From Saccoglossus kowalevskii (Eukaryota; Hemichordata; Enteropneusta; Harrimaniidae), in assembly GCF_000003605.2 (NCBI RefSeq), contig NW_003130854.1:200099-264098 (forward strand): DNA of 64,000 nt, in the 5' to 3' direction. Of this stretch, positions 28,101 to 40,843 are shown in pieces. Made by a program: the position numbers and the translations under genes. Numbering within the stretch: position 1 is the first letter of the stretch; each line of letters begins with the position of its first letter. The notes beneath the pieces are model-generated. The model saw only the letters and a program-made list of their open reading frames with translations. It did not search any database and was not told where the DNA came from.

Positions 28101-31100
28101 GAAGCAAAAAAAAAATAGTAATATTAAAATGACGGAGTTACCTTGCATATCTACAGTATGTGCGACAGCAGTACTTTATCTAATTCATCTTAGTTAATTC
28201 AGTCTGTCACATGGGAGTTATATGTTATATTATACCAGATATTCCCTAAGAGTCTGTCTTATTCTTATTCGTACAAACCCCCCAACTGTTTAAACTATGT
28301 GTTCTTCAGAATAATATATGCACATATCGAGTTACGACAGAAACAAATTGTATTTATTTCGCCCTGCAATGGCTGTAAGTTCGACACTATGAGACATAAA
28401 ATAACATAGACACGTATATTTAACAGGAACAGAATTTAATCCCCTCCCCTCAAACAATCAAAAACAATTCTGTGTGAGTTTATAACATTTCTCATAATAG
28501 TCATAAAAACTATACTCATAGAATCTTAGATTTGATGACGTAAAATATTTCTTTTGTCTATAACATGATTCACTGCGGCGAAATGTTAATTGCTCATGAG
28601 TTTATTAAGTAATCGACTTCAAATGCATGTTATATTTGAATAAACTTTCACTAGTATCTGAAGTGCAGTCTCTTGGTGAGAATTGCCTTGACAATATTGC
28701 CATGGCTAAACTTAACTAATTTAAGTCTAGACGAACAACTCTATGTTGATTTCAGTCATGTTGAAATTTGTATGTGGGATATCCGACCAATTGCAATATT
28801 GGTTTATATGGAACTATATAGAATGATGATAATTAGTCATCCATTTACCCTGTTGTTATTAATTGTTTTGCTTATTATTGCTTGGCTTTATATGTGTCGT
28901 CTACCTCATGAACAAAGATGAGTCACTGGAACTAAAAACCCTATCTTATGAAAAAAGATTATTGTCAGACAACAATTTACAAATATATGTACAATGAACT
29001 AATGCTGATATTTATTCATCAAGGTGGATTACGTTGGTGTACGTGTATAAAAGTACTCCCTCACATTTAGTACTTTTATATTTCACATCCAAATATTTGG
29101 ATAGTCCGAACATGGAGACGATAATTTGACGAGATTGCAGTATTTACTGAACTCATTCGTTGTGCAAGTTATCAAACTGAAACCAATATGGTGTCTGATG
29201 AACGAATGACGACGATTAATATCGACAGTGTGATGGCGTCCTTCATGGTAATGTACGTCAAATAAGCGTTCACTTTACAAGAGGTACATGTATATTTAAG
29301 TAACTCTTTTTTTTTCAAAAACTACTGGAAACTGTCGTAAACATGTCATTTAACAGGGCAAATTAACATTTGCTATTCGACATTGAATTTCTTTATTCAT
29401 TCATTCAATAAACAATTCAATAGTTGTTTATATATATAAAAAACACAAAAACGAAAGTGTTTATTACAAAAAAATGTCCTCATTGTCATTCTTCGATTAA
29501 TATGCTACACGGTTCACTTTATCAAAACTATCTCTTTATTCAAATACTATTCTGCACAACTTCAATTAATTAATACAACTATTCTATTTCTAATTCGTTA
29601 GTTCTCTGTAATAAATATATGATATTACTACCTTTGACATCACGCCACGATCAATATATTTATGCACCACGTAGACTCGTATAAAGATATTGTAATTAAA
29701 GGGGACCACAATCCAAACAATATAATGACCCCTAAAGAAAAAGCTCCACAAATGTAGGAGAATGCAATTTCCACTTTTTATATCAGTTTTCATTCTCTAG
29801 ATATTCAACTTTTCATCGGTATTATGTAGTCAGCCATCTTGATTCGCAAGCAAAGGATTATGGGTAAAGTATGACATCATAGAATATGTTGTCAGAAATC
29901 TGATTCACTAAAACATTTTGTAAACTCACAATTATCGTATACAAGTGAGAAGTAAACAAGTGTGAAACAAATTAAATTAATGTAGCATATTGGATGAATT
30001 ATCTAGCATTCAAGTGTTTGACCATAATCTTATAACAGTACATAAACGTACTAGAAATATACAATAAAATGTATATAATAATTTATTTTAATTGATACAT
30101 TTATTTCTCAATACAGTAAACGGGCAAATGTACAATCTTTATGATTATAGAGTTACTGTGATTACGCATAATAATGACAACGTAAATGTAGAAATTCTAG
30201 GCTACAGAAAAACAAAAAGTGATGGGCGCCATCATTTTATTTAATTACGCCATTTCAGCAACATTGATTGCATTTTTATTCTGGAAGCACATAGCGATTG
30301 TCACAAAAGAAGGGGTAGATTCGCTCTGCAAACCAGAACCAAATATTAAAAAAATATAAAAAATACTTAATCTGTGTCTATTCTCATTGCGTGTTTTATT
30401 AAGATTGATTGTTTGAGGGTAATGAATAGCAATATAACAGACAGCGATAACGATTCCATTTTAAATACAGTATAGATGCTGGCACATTCAACATCGCTTG
30501 ATGGAATCTCCTTGAGTTGAGTTCTATGAATTATGATACATTTTACTTCAGAAATATAAGCGTAGGATTCGTAGTAATCAGCAGCCCTAGCAAATGTTTT
30601 AGCATCTTCTATATGTACAAAAACAAACATATTAGCATCACAGTGCTAAAGATTGGACCTCAACCATCAGTGGAACATACTTAATTTTTTTTTTCAAATT
30701 CAGCCAAAGGACTCCCCGAGGACAGTCAGAATTTGAGGAAATTGTACTAAACAATGACGTGGCTTACTGTGGGTGTAATTTTACGCTGACCTGGTTGGTT
30801 TAGTGTTTGACGCGTCAACTGACAGTGATGGCAGTTCACTGACAGTGATGAAACGCAAAGCCGTAATTTCTCATCAGTTTTGTAATGTCAATGTTAGTTT
30901 TCTTGCAATTATTTATATTTTTTCAGCCGAATGAATCTGCTAGTGAACAATATTGTCCCGGAAATCAGTCATAAGGTATGTGGTTAGTAGTGCTCCATGA
31001 ATACTAAACTTATCATGTGTCTAGTTAAAGTAGTATACGTTGTTTGTATTGTCCGAAATTCAGCTAGAACGGAAGCCTATATATGTATACGTTCAGTGTT

Positions 31101-31806
31101 ATAATCACAATATATGTTTTGGAATGATTTATTTCCATTTGATCGTTTATACAGACTTCAATGTAGCTGTGCAAAATATGTCAGACGTGTGGCGTTATTC
31201 AGTGTGACGCACTGGTATATATAGTGGTAATCTTTGGATGAATGTTACAAACTTCAAATAATCGCAGCCGAATATAATTTGCGTTATTAGTATTTTCAAA
31301 ATGTAGACTGTAGAATGTAAGAGTGGAATTACGTATAATTAACCTTACCTCATTACCGAATTACCGTTTTTTAACAACTCTGATTGTACTAAAGCACCTG
31401 TTTTCTTGTTGAATTCATTCGATTTATGTCCATAGTAATGAGATATCAGTTTGATATAAATGTACGCACAAAGGGGTCAGAAATAATTGGGAAGATTACA
31501 ACACGTTTAAAAAAAGCAATGTAGTAAACCCATTGTAGATTTTATTAATAGTTTCGTACGAACGCCTAATATCACGGCGTGTGATATTTGTATATAAAAC
31601 AGAAGGTATAATGTTTTTTGGATATTAATTGTCAATTGATAGTTAATTATTAATACTGTGACTTGTATTCAAATTAAACATTCTAGCTTACTCTCATTAA
31701 ACCTTAAACTAACACATATAATAGCACTTATTTTACAGATAAATGGATATATGATTGAGTTTTTTTTTAAATTGGACACTTCTATTCATATAAATTGCAT
31801 AATGAT
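25166..31806. other. Non-coding stretch, nothing recognised
   Basis: AT-rich, with small homopolymers and short tandem bits, such as the ACTGACAGTGATG doublet near 30,820-30,853. No supported gene, RNA gene or full transposon seen. Confidence 0.5.
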
Positions 31807-31866
31807 TTGTTGTTGTTGTTGTTGTTGGTGTTGTTGGTGGTGGTGGTGTTGTTGGTGTTGTTGTTG
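31807..31866 (+). repeat. TTG/TGG trinucleotide microsatellite
   Basis: About 20 triplets of TTG interspersed with TGG and TGT. An open frame across it would read a cysteine/tryptophan run and is not a real gene. Confidence 0.95.
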
Positions 31867-33189
31867 TGTCTGTATTGCAAATCATAAACGTGCGTGCCTA
31901 ATTTTCATCGGACGTTTATTGCTGTTTGCTGCCAAGTGCGGTGAATTCTAAAACACCATATGTCTGAAATAGTTCATTGTTTTCCCTATTACATATTTCC
32001 AAAATGCCAATCGTCATACACTTCACATGTTTCTTTCTGGAGCTCTACTGATACCTACTAAAACTCATTTTTACCCCTGCGTATAACCTCAACCACATTT
32101 TTATTTTAATGGGCTCTTTGTGTTAAAGGATGTTACGTTTCTACATTAATAAAAGCAGTTCATGTAATTAAGAATAATAATTACAGTAAATGCCCATTCT
32201 TTGATTTGGGTTATTTCAGCACAGCCAAATACATGGCTAAATACGTTATAATTCAACTACATTGTAAATGTACTGGGAGAATACTTACTTATATGCAAAG
32301 ATTCACTCAGCAACAGCGTCAGGCAAATAATGTTTTTTTCTTACAGTCCACGTCGTTTCAATAATTTTGCCGAAATAGTCTAGAGAATTAATATGAATGG
32401 GATTATTTTAGAATAACTTGAAGTTAAACTGTACAGCACGTCAAAGTAGAATTGTTTCATTCATATATAAATGCCTGTTCTTTGCATATTCAAATTTATA
32501 AACTGGTTTGTAATGACTGAGGTTGAGAGTTTCATCATCTGTTTCCCATCTGACAGCTGTCACGTATACCGCCTGTCACCGTCAAGTTCCCAGTGCATAG
32601 ATATTTATTTTGCGAAACGGTATTTTAGATTGTGTTTAATAAACCGGCAGTCTATGTAGGACAGCACGACACTGTCATGTGTGAAACAGGGATATTAGAC
32701 AAAATACATCAACACCGAATAACTGAAACCAAGTGGCAAATTTTGGCATGAGATATATGTTTGATGTGTTACGTTTTTATATTTAAATAGTTTATTTACA
32801 TTTCCCACACAATAATAACATAATGGTAATTGGTTAAAGTGACAAAAGTGAGCACAAACTGAAAAGACAACCGGACTGAGATGTGGAATATTGTGCCGAT
32901 TTCCATTATGAACCAATAAGAGCTGTTTGTACTAATTCAAATAAATTCAATCATATTTGTTAATAACTTGATAACTTGATAATAATATAAATGGGCGGCA
33001 TTTACTACTGGCAGTGAATTTATATTCAACAATATTTAACAACATATAACAATATTTTGTACATTACAAACTATATTTGAAATTAAATTACAGTTTTGCT
33101 GCAGTTTTTTTTTCTTCACAACGACACATTCTACAAACACATACTATGGTTTCAATTTCTCACTGTGACACATAATACATAGACGGGAG

Positions 33190-35430
33190 GCTACTAACTT
33201 CCATTCAAAAAGTTTTGAATACGTTGGGATGTATCTATGGGTGATTTGGAAATGACAGGCTCTTCTGTTGAAATTGTAGTAGTGTAAGATAAACTAAAAA
33301 TTGCTATGATAAATACTGGAGATACATCGTACAGTTCCCTAAGTCTAGACTTAATTCTTAGAGATTCTTTTATATTATTGTACATATACTTAGACACTTG
33401 TTTACTTGTTAATGAAGTGATATGTATATATAATGAATTAAAATAAATTACATTCTTTTGTTCAAACCACTTGTGACTTTTATTATAAATTTTAATTTTC
33501 CGCATTTCTGTATTGCAAAATTAAATCTTTCAATATGAAAGTAATCCAAAGTTGATAAACCCAGTAATTCCAGTGGTGAAGGTTCTGGAATAAATTAATA
33601 ATTCTGTTAATATATTTGGTTGCCATATATTTAAAATATTTCTATATTTTTATATATTTATTATTGATTGTCTATTATATCAGGTGAGTCTTGAACAACT
33701 TGTGCAAATATTGTTCATTCAAGGCAAATATCTAGATAAAATGGTGAGACAATTTCTTTCAATTCCTCCACATCTTAAGTGCAGAGAAAAAGTGTGCTAC
33801 CACCAAAATTACTTAACACATCTTGCATGATCACCTGTCATCCATCCTGACTTTTTAATTCTTGAATGGATTAAACTTCTGGGCTTTCAGAAACGAGTCA
33901 ATTGTAATAATGTTTAATCCAACACTTTCAATGTCTACAATTATTGTATTACGTTTCACTTAATCTTTGCCATTCAAAACAAAGTTAAACAATATTTGTT
34001 TTATTGCTTTTAATAACAGACTTAGGGGTTTGAACCGTTGCTGTTACATTTTCTAAATTGGTATTCTCCCGACGTTAGACAGCGCACTCTGGAAACATAA
34101 TCCACAGATTTGTTTGAATCTGTTTATTTTTCTCTTAAAATCCTTCTCAATAATTTTCCACCGTTATATTTTACGTAAATTCCCAAAAATGTTTATTCCA
34201 ACACTCCAAATTGATTTTTTTGGGGTTTATAGCGGTAACCCATGAGGCTATAACCATTAAGTTCCAAACATAATCCATAGTTATTAATGCTACAGAATAA
34301 AGTAACAATTGATTTTTCATTGGTATAGCAGGTAATATCATTTGCGTACATTACTATTACTTAATGATTTTTTTAGAAAATTCATAAACTTCTACTTGTG
34401 GATTTCTTGTGGATAGTGATTCCAAGAATGTTTTTTATAAAAGGTTTCAATTCACTTGATAAATAAATCTCCCAAATTTAAAGACTTTTGAATCGAATGC
34501 TTTATGAAATCCAGCAATAACAAAATTCATGGTCTGTTGTATTGCTTTGAATACGACATGACATCCTTTAATGTTTGTACAGCGCCCCCAATAAACCGAA
34601 CCGTCAAAAAGACGTTGATCTGAATGAATAATTGTACGTAGAACATTTATAATACGCTTTGCTAGAATTGTTTATCCAATTTAACATCCACATTAATGAG
34701 ATTGGATATGAAGTAATATAATGTAATGTTTTATGACACCTTGTTTTTGCGTGGCAGATATCTCCCCCCTGCCCTCCCAGAATGATTTATTCAAATTTCT
34801 AACCACATAGTTACTAATTACATGTCAACAAGTTTTGTAAAACTCAGAGGAGGACTATCATTTCCTGGTGTGTTATTATTTGGTAATTATTGCAAGGCCA
34901 TATAGCATTCGTTTAATGTTATATTGCCATCACACAAAATTTACCATTGTTTTGATATGACACAGTTATGCAAAAAAATCATTCTCATTTTCATCTAGCA
35001 AATCAATCCTCTTCACACAAATCAGTTTGGAGTAAAATTGTTTAATTTGCCCATTTATTTCCAGCAAAGCAGTTGCATCTGAGTTTTCAATAGACAAACA
35101 CTTCACTGTTGTTGATGAATTTTTTTTTTTACTTTTTTAACCCCCTAACAAAAAATTATCGATATTTTCCACGGATTAGATATCCGTGGAAAATATCAAT
35201 CGACCCATGGGCTTTTTCATATTTTCACACATTTTGTCAACTTGTTCCTTCATCTGCACATAATGGTCCAGTGTATCAGTATTTTCATTGGCTTTTACTT
35301 TTACTTTTGAAAAGATTTGTGTAAACAATCAAATTTTGTATTTCATTAATCAACTCATGACCCCATTTGCTAATGCTGTTAGTTAACTGACTCACTTTCC
35401 TAATATTGTTTAGGATTTATTCAAAATGTA
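33190..35430 (-). mobile_element. Degraded L1/Tx1-like LINE (reverse transcriptase region)
   Basis: Minus-strand translation, across frames, gives the standard order of an L1/Tx1-type reverse transcriptase: NEIQNLIVYTNLFKS linker, EINGQIKQFYSKL, LNECYMALQ followed by NNNTPGNDSPPLSF, TIIHSDQ, AGFHKAFDS (motif A), MYANDITCYTNEKS (motif C), then FNFVWNGKD and VDIESVGLNIITIDSFLKAQ. Many frame changes and stops make it long dead. The 3' part includes a 103-codon open frame (33,194-33,505, WFEQKNVIYFNSLYIHITSL) that I only tentatively assign to it. A perfect 16 bp hairpin interrupts the 5' part at 35,161-35,197. Confidence 0.75.
35161..35197. repeat. Perfect 16 bp hairpin inside the LINE fossil
   Basis: Arms GATATTTTCCACGGAT and ATCCGTGGAAAATATC, with a 5-base loop (TAGAT). 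The short direct repeat ATCGA lies at both edges. It has no counterpart in the expected LINE coding sequence. Confidence 0.85.
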
Positions 35431-35784
35431 CATATATTATAAACGGCGTCGTATGATTGGAGATTTCTAACGCCATGTATATAGAGGGCGGGGTGGTTAC
35501 GCCACGTTCTATTCCATATAACAACGACGACCACCCTTTGATGGTACAGTGATGACATAATAAAAAAAATTATATTTATGAAGGTAACCAATTTGGCAGG
35601 TCATATTACTGAAATATAAAAGTTAGTCACGTAATTTCGCCGCCATCTGGTATCATAATTTATCATGATTGGCGAATGTTAATCACATTCAACCCTAATA
35701 CAACAATGCTGTAAAATCTTGGTCTGCATTTGATATAAATATAAAATAAAATACATTGTGTGATACATCGTGGATCAGTGGGGT

Positions 35785-36018
35785 ACTTTTAGTTGCGTGA
35801 AAATGCTCAATTTCAGTGATTTTCAATTTCATAGTTTTGGAAGCACAAAATTTATATTTAATGAAAACTGTTCGCTATGACCTTACATTATATACATATA
35901 CATATAATGAAAATTTCACACATGGGTCGCTCATATTATATGTATATAATCGTTCAACAAACCATCGTCACATTAAACTGCAAATAAAGAGGTTCCGTGG
36001 TGACAAACTTTTACTCGC
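35785..36018. repeat. Direct repeat, left copy
   Basis: Matches 38,388-38,612 in the same orientation. Shared blocks include TTAGTTG(C/T)GTGAAAA, TAATGAAAACTG, (A/G)GGGT(C/T)GCTCA and TGGTGACAAACT. The two copies bracket the plus-strand LINE fossil. A weaker third match may follow at about 36,060-36,110. Confidence 0.7.
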
Positions 36019-36320
36019 TTTACCTTCCCTGTGAAGATAGGAAAACCTTTTATTTATGTACAATAGAGAATTCCCCACGGGTCACTAATGGAATATATCT
36101 GTATATATAAAGTTGCTTAACAACTGCCAATCTATTTTCTATGTCGACATTTAAGAATTTATATATAAATATTACGGTTGCTGTAAATGCCGTTATACAT
36201 AGAGTGTGTTTTTCTTTCATTATTTTTTTTATTTATTCGCAGTTCTATTTTTGTATCTATTGTTCTGTTTATTTTCTTATTGCTATACTTCTTGTTCTAT
36301 TTTGTTATTCCTTTGTTTTT

Positions 36321-37429
36321 TGTTTCAATTTCGCCTTCGTCGATTACAAAAAATATTAGACCTGATTACGCATTGTTACCGTATTCAAACCTATTCTTTG
36401 ATGATTTCTATATACTGATTGGGATATATGAAAGTCGTTAACACGAAGGCCTAAGTATGATCTACTGATATTATATCTATATGATGTTTGTTATTATTCC
36501 ATGTGTTGACAGACTCAGACACCATTGTCAGACCTAATTAAATTGCCATCCATGCCAAACGTAGTGTACCATCGGTGCATATTTGGGCGTATGACAGTTA
36601 ATTTTGACAAAACTAAATTAGTAGTTTCCTCTGTTATAAGTTTAGAAATATACGCCAGTTCAAATTAAGTAATTACAATTCGGGAGCTGTTAATGATTCT
36701 ATATATCTCGGTATCATGTTCAATTATAATGGATAAACCAATTTCTAAAACAACATACGTTTGAAAAGCAAATAAGTTAAATTTTTCAATTCAAATTAAA
36801 CGCGACTTTTTCGACCGTCTAGTTTATTCTATCATATGGCAGTGAGATATAGGCTTTCAGATATAGGCTTTTAAAATGTTTCAATTTCGCCTTCGTCGAT
36901 TACAAAAAATATTAGACCTGATTAACAGATCTTTTTTGACCAAATTTACGCATTGTTACCGTATTCAAACCTGTTCTTTGATGATTTCTATATACTGATT
37001 GGGATATATGAAAGTCGTTAACACGAAGGATAAGTATGATCTACTGATATTATATCTATATGATGTTTGTTATTATTCCATGTGTTGACACCATTGTCAG
37101 ACCTAATTTAATTGCCATCCATGCCAAACGTAGTGTACCATCGGTGCATAATTGGGCGTATGACAGTTAATTTTGACAAAACAATATTATTAGTTTCCTC
37201 TATTGTAAGTTTAGAAATATACGCCAGTTCAAATTAAGTAATTACAATTCGGGAGCTGTTAATGATTCTATATATCTCGGTATCATGTTCAATTATAATG
37301 GATAAACCAATTTCTAAAACAACATACGTTTGAAAAGCAAATAAGTTAAATTTTTCAATTCAAATTAAACGCGACTTTATCGACCGTCTAGTTTATTCTA
37401 TCATATGGCAGTGAGATATAGGCTTTCAG
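36321..37429. repeat. Tandem duplication of a LINE piece, period 556 bp
   Basis: Unit 1 (36,321-36,876) and unit 2 (36,877-37,429) are nearly identical. Unit 2 has about 24 extra bases after GACCTGATTA (CAGATCTTTTTTGACC...), and unit 1 has a few extra bases near 36,512. The low divergence means that the duplication is younger than the decay of the LINE itself. Confidence 0.9.
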
Positions 37430-37800
37430 AATTGTGATCAGATTGAGGTTTCTAATTCACCTTTATCATATCGTTTAGACTACGAATAGAAAAGTGCGGC
37501 AACAATGAGTATGAATGTGGGTTACAATAATTAAATCTATGCTGATCAATATATATTCGAAAATATGATATATATTTAATAAACTGTTTTAGTGACGTAT
37601 ATTATAATAAATTATGTTTAAGAAACAAAATTATTATAACTTTGCTCGGCATGGGAAGATATATCAATCGTGAAGTGGCACAACGTAATAACATAAAAGA
37701 CATTGCTGCGATAATCATAGATTACCTATATCCGATATTTCTGATACAGAAATGAAATGTGTGCAATTTAAGGCCAGAGTAGCAAATATATAGGGCGAAC
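36321..37800 (+). mobile_element. Degraded non-LTR retrotransposon, partly duplicated in tandem
   Basis: Plus-strand frames give LINE reverse-transcriptase landmarks: FVDYKK(x)FDLINRSFL (motif A), a damaged catalytic-aspartate region near YDLLILYLYDV, MTVNFDKTKLVVSS, NDSIYLGIMFNYNG and RDFFDRLVYSII. The stretch between motifs A and C is mostly missing. It is a different LINE from the minus-strand one next door. The clade is not assigned; the style is that of CR1/RTE-like elements. Confidence 0.65.
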
Positions 37801-37924
37801 ACGGTAAAAATGATCTCACTTTTCAATGTTGAAAATGAATATATGTGTCGTGCCTAGCAAAGTTTGTCAGTTATTTGAATGTTGACATAATGAGACTTGT
37901 AAATGTATATGCTCTGGGATATTG

Positions 37925-38375
37925 CGTAGACCTGATTCATTTTTGATTGAAATCCGTGAATATTATTGACCTAGTTTGCATATTAATTAACCAACTTTCG
38001 ACAAATATCTCAACTACTCATCAGATTCAATAAAACGTGGTATGTAAATGCTCAGAGAATTAGCCATATAAATGTTCATTTTAGAAATAAATGTTGTGCT
38101 TACCAATTACCTAATTTGCATAATTAACCAATTTATTGGTGCTCCACAGCGAACTTGAGAACCACTCATCACATTTTAATAAAATTTGTAAATACAGTAT
38201 TTCTTACTATTTTTGGCACTTTTCAAGCCTTCTCACTTTTTTTTCTCAAGAACTGTATCACAGATTTAAATGAAATAGAAAGATATTCTGGGATAATCCG
38301 CAGACTTGCTTAGTTTTTAGTTGAAATAATGCGTATTAATGACCCTATTTGCATATTAATTACCCAATTGTAAAC
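37925..38375. repeat. Degenerate repeat with recurring TTTGCATATTAATTA motif
   Basis: Three occurrences of a motif like ACCTATTTGCATATTAATTA followed by ACCAA (near 37,970, 38,110 and 38,345). The first two are followed by ACTCATCA and AATAAAA at similar distances. It looks like an old, irregular tandem array. Confidence 0.55.
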
Positions 38376-38387
38376 CTTTTCAGGGAT

Positions 38388-38612
38388 ATCGTTAGTTGTG
38401 TGAAAAATGTTCAACTTCAATAATACTACAGATAAATAAATAATTTCATAATTATAAAAAAAATGCATTATTTACAAATAATGAAAACTGCTTGTCATGA
38501 GCTTACATTATTATACATATATACATGAGAATTGCACTCACGGGTTGCTCACAATTAATCATCAAAAAAACGCACTTTTTTGCAAATAAAGTGGTGACAA
38601 ACTCTATTACTT
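38388..38612. repeat. Direct repeat, right copy
   Basis: Partner of the 35,785-36,018 segment, diverged by substitutions and small insertions. The family is unknown. Confidence 0.7.
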
Positions 38613-40843
38613 GAAACAAATTATTCGTTATATGTTAAGAAAAATGTTAGCTGTAAATGTATTCCACTACTAAAAATACTGTTGTGCATTCTGTCATAGC
38701 AATGATTGTCAGGCCTACACGTATTGTTTTATTTAGGTCAATGTACAAGACGTGTAGATTTTATAACTCAATAACTAAAGTTGGTTGTGCCATAATTAGT
38801 ATATATATGTTTTGATCATCCCTTGAATAAATATGTGTTCAAGGTTTATGAATAATGTAATTAGTTTTTAAGATTCATTTTTTGTATTTTGCAATGATAC
38901 ATGGGCAGTGCAAGTTTTGTATTCTGCTAACAGTATAGGTCCAAAATGTTGTAAAAAGACACATTATTCAAGTCCCGATTGATTACTGTCGTTGGTGGCG
39001 TGCTTGAGGGCCGGAAACACGCTTTGCCACAGGTGACATTTTACATCTGAATCCGAAGGATTACACATGTTTCAAATACTCTATATTACACATAGTTTTT
39101 TATTTTATTTGTTTATCGATTGTGTAGAAATATATCAGTTCGCAAAAATTCATCAAAATGTGAGAAATATTCACGAAAACGTTGTCAAACTAAAAAAAAG
39201 TAGGTCGGTTCTTGAGCGCAACCGTGTGAAAGAGCCGTGCCAGCACTTTCCGTGGGCTGTTCAGCATGCCTGAATATCATTATCAATGTAATTTTATCGA
39301 AACGACCAAAATAAATCGCAAAAGACAAAGGAAAATAAACATTTTCAGGCAAAGTGCGGTCTTTTGACTATTTTTTACTATTGCTAAGAAATTTCAAGCG
39401 CTTGCGTACGCGCGCGTTCAGAATAGAATAAATGTTCAAGAATTCGCCTGTAACAGAGAATGGTTCATCGCGTTTGGCCCATGATTTTAGAAATGAAAAA
39501 GTAAAATATTGAAGGAAGCTAGGACACAAATCTATAATAGAGCATGTTATACCATGTATATGCTAGGTTTATGTGGGAACTTGCCCATCGTGCTGTAAGC
39601 ATGCATGTCTAGTTACGTAAATTCATGAAATTTCATCATAAACCCAAAGAATTGTTTTTTCTGGAAACCAATCCTCCAATACGCGATTATACTTTTTAGG
39701 AACCTGTTTGAACACTCACCGATTATTTCCTATGAGACTGAAAGACATCATTACACCAGACAAAAAACTTCTTTTGATTTTTCTTCCAATTAGATTCTGA
39801 ATTGTAAAGTTACTGTTACTTGTGTATCTACAGACTTATATGCAGTTGCAAATATAACAATACAGTTACCCATGACTGAAGGCAGTCAGTAAATGTCAAT
39901 GTAGCAACAAGGAAATTGAATACATTATTGATTAATTATGTTGCGCATAACATTAATTATATTGCGCATAAACAGTCAGCCAATGGCGTCGAATAACAGT
40001 ATATCAGTTATAATTCGAAAAAAATACACCTAAAACTTTGCCTTGTTAACTGTATTTGTATTCAGAAATCATAGCTTGTACTTAATGTATTTTCCACCAG
40101 GGTTTTAACAATGGCAATACCAGACATGTTATAAAACACGTGGACAATTGTTCAGTGCTACGATTTGTAACCATTCAACATTATGCATAAATGTGATTAT
40201 TGTTATTAATTAGCATCTACGACCGGCTAAATCATTGTCTGAGCTGGTAATCAGAATTACATTTCTGGATGAAATACATGGTTCACTTTTCATGAAAATG
40301 GAGTGTATATTGCACATTATTACATGTTTTGTGTATGTCATTCAGTAATGTTCATGCCCGAACAATTCCATAAGCAGTACATCCGATAAACGTCTCCGGC
40401 GACTGATAATAAGAATGCCCTGCTTCCATGTTAATACACATCAGCTATCTCACCAAGAAGCGATGGCACATGTCTGTAAACGTGTAATAATCCAATGTCA
40501 GGATTAAGTCACGTGACGTATTGGACATCCTTACTTGTTATAGAATGTAGTAATTTCTACATTTATTATGTACATTTTCTGCGTGACTAATATTCTTGGC
40601 ATAATTAAAAAATGTCACGCAAATGATATATAAAAGAATCACGATTCGAACAGGTGTTATGACGCATGCATTTCTGCCTACAGCTCCGAATCACTGTTGT
40701 ATATACTAACTCCGTAATAACATGACATGCCGACGGTTGAACTATAAACATATAATACAATGAATGGCTGTCAGTTCAATGTATTAATTAGTCCTCTGCA
40801 CATGGATTTCAGAAATGTCAGTATATAGCAGATTTTCGAAGTT
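38613..40843. other. Non-coding stretch downstream of RASL10-like copy B
   Basis: No gene recognised. Unlike copy A, it has no match to the dispersed segment seen at 10,420 and 24,790. Confidence 0.5.

Noticed and set aside
31658-31951. 97-codon frame with a Cys/Trp run
   Set aside because: Produced by the TTG/TGG microsatellite.
36141-36441. Overlapping frames rich in Phe, Ile and Leu that look like membrane proteins
   Set aside because: They come from a T-rich low-complexity tract leading into the LINE fossil.
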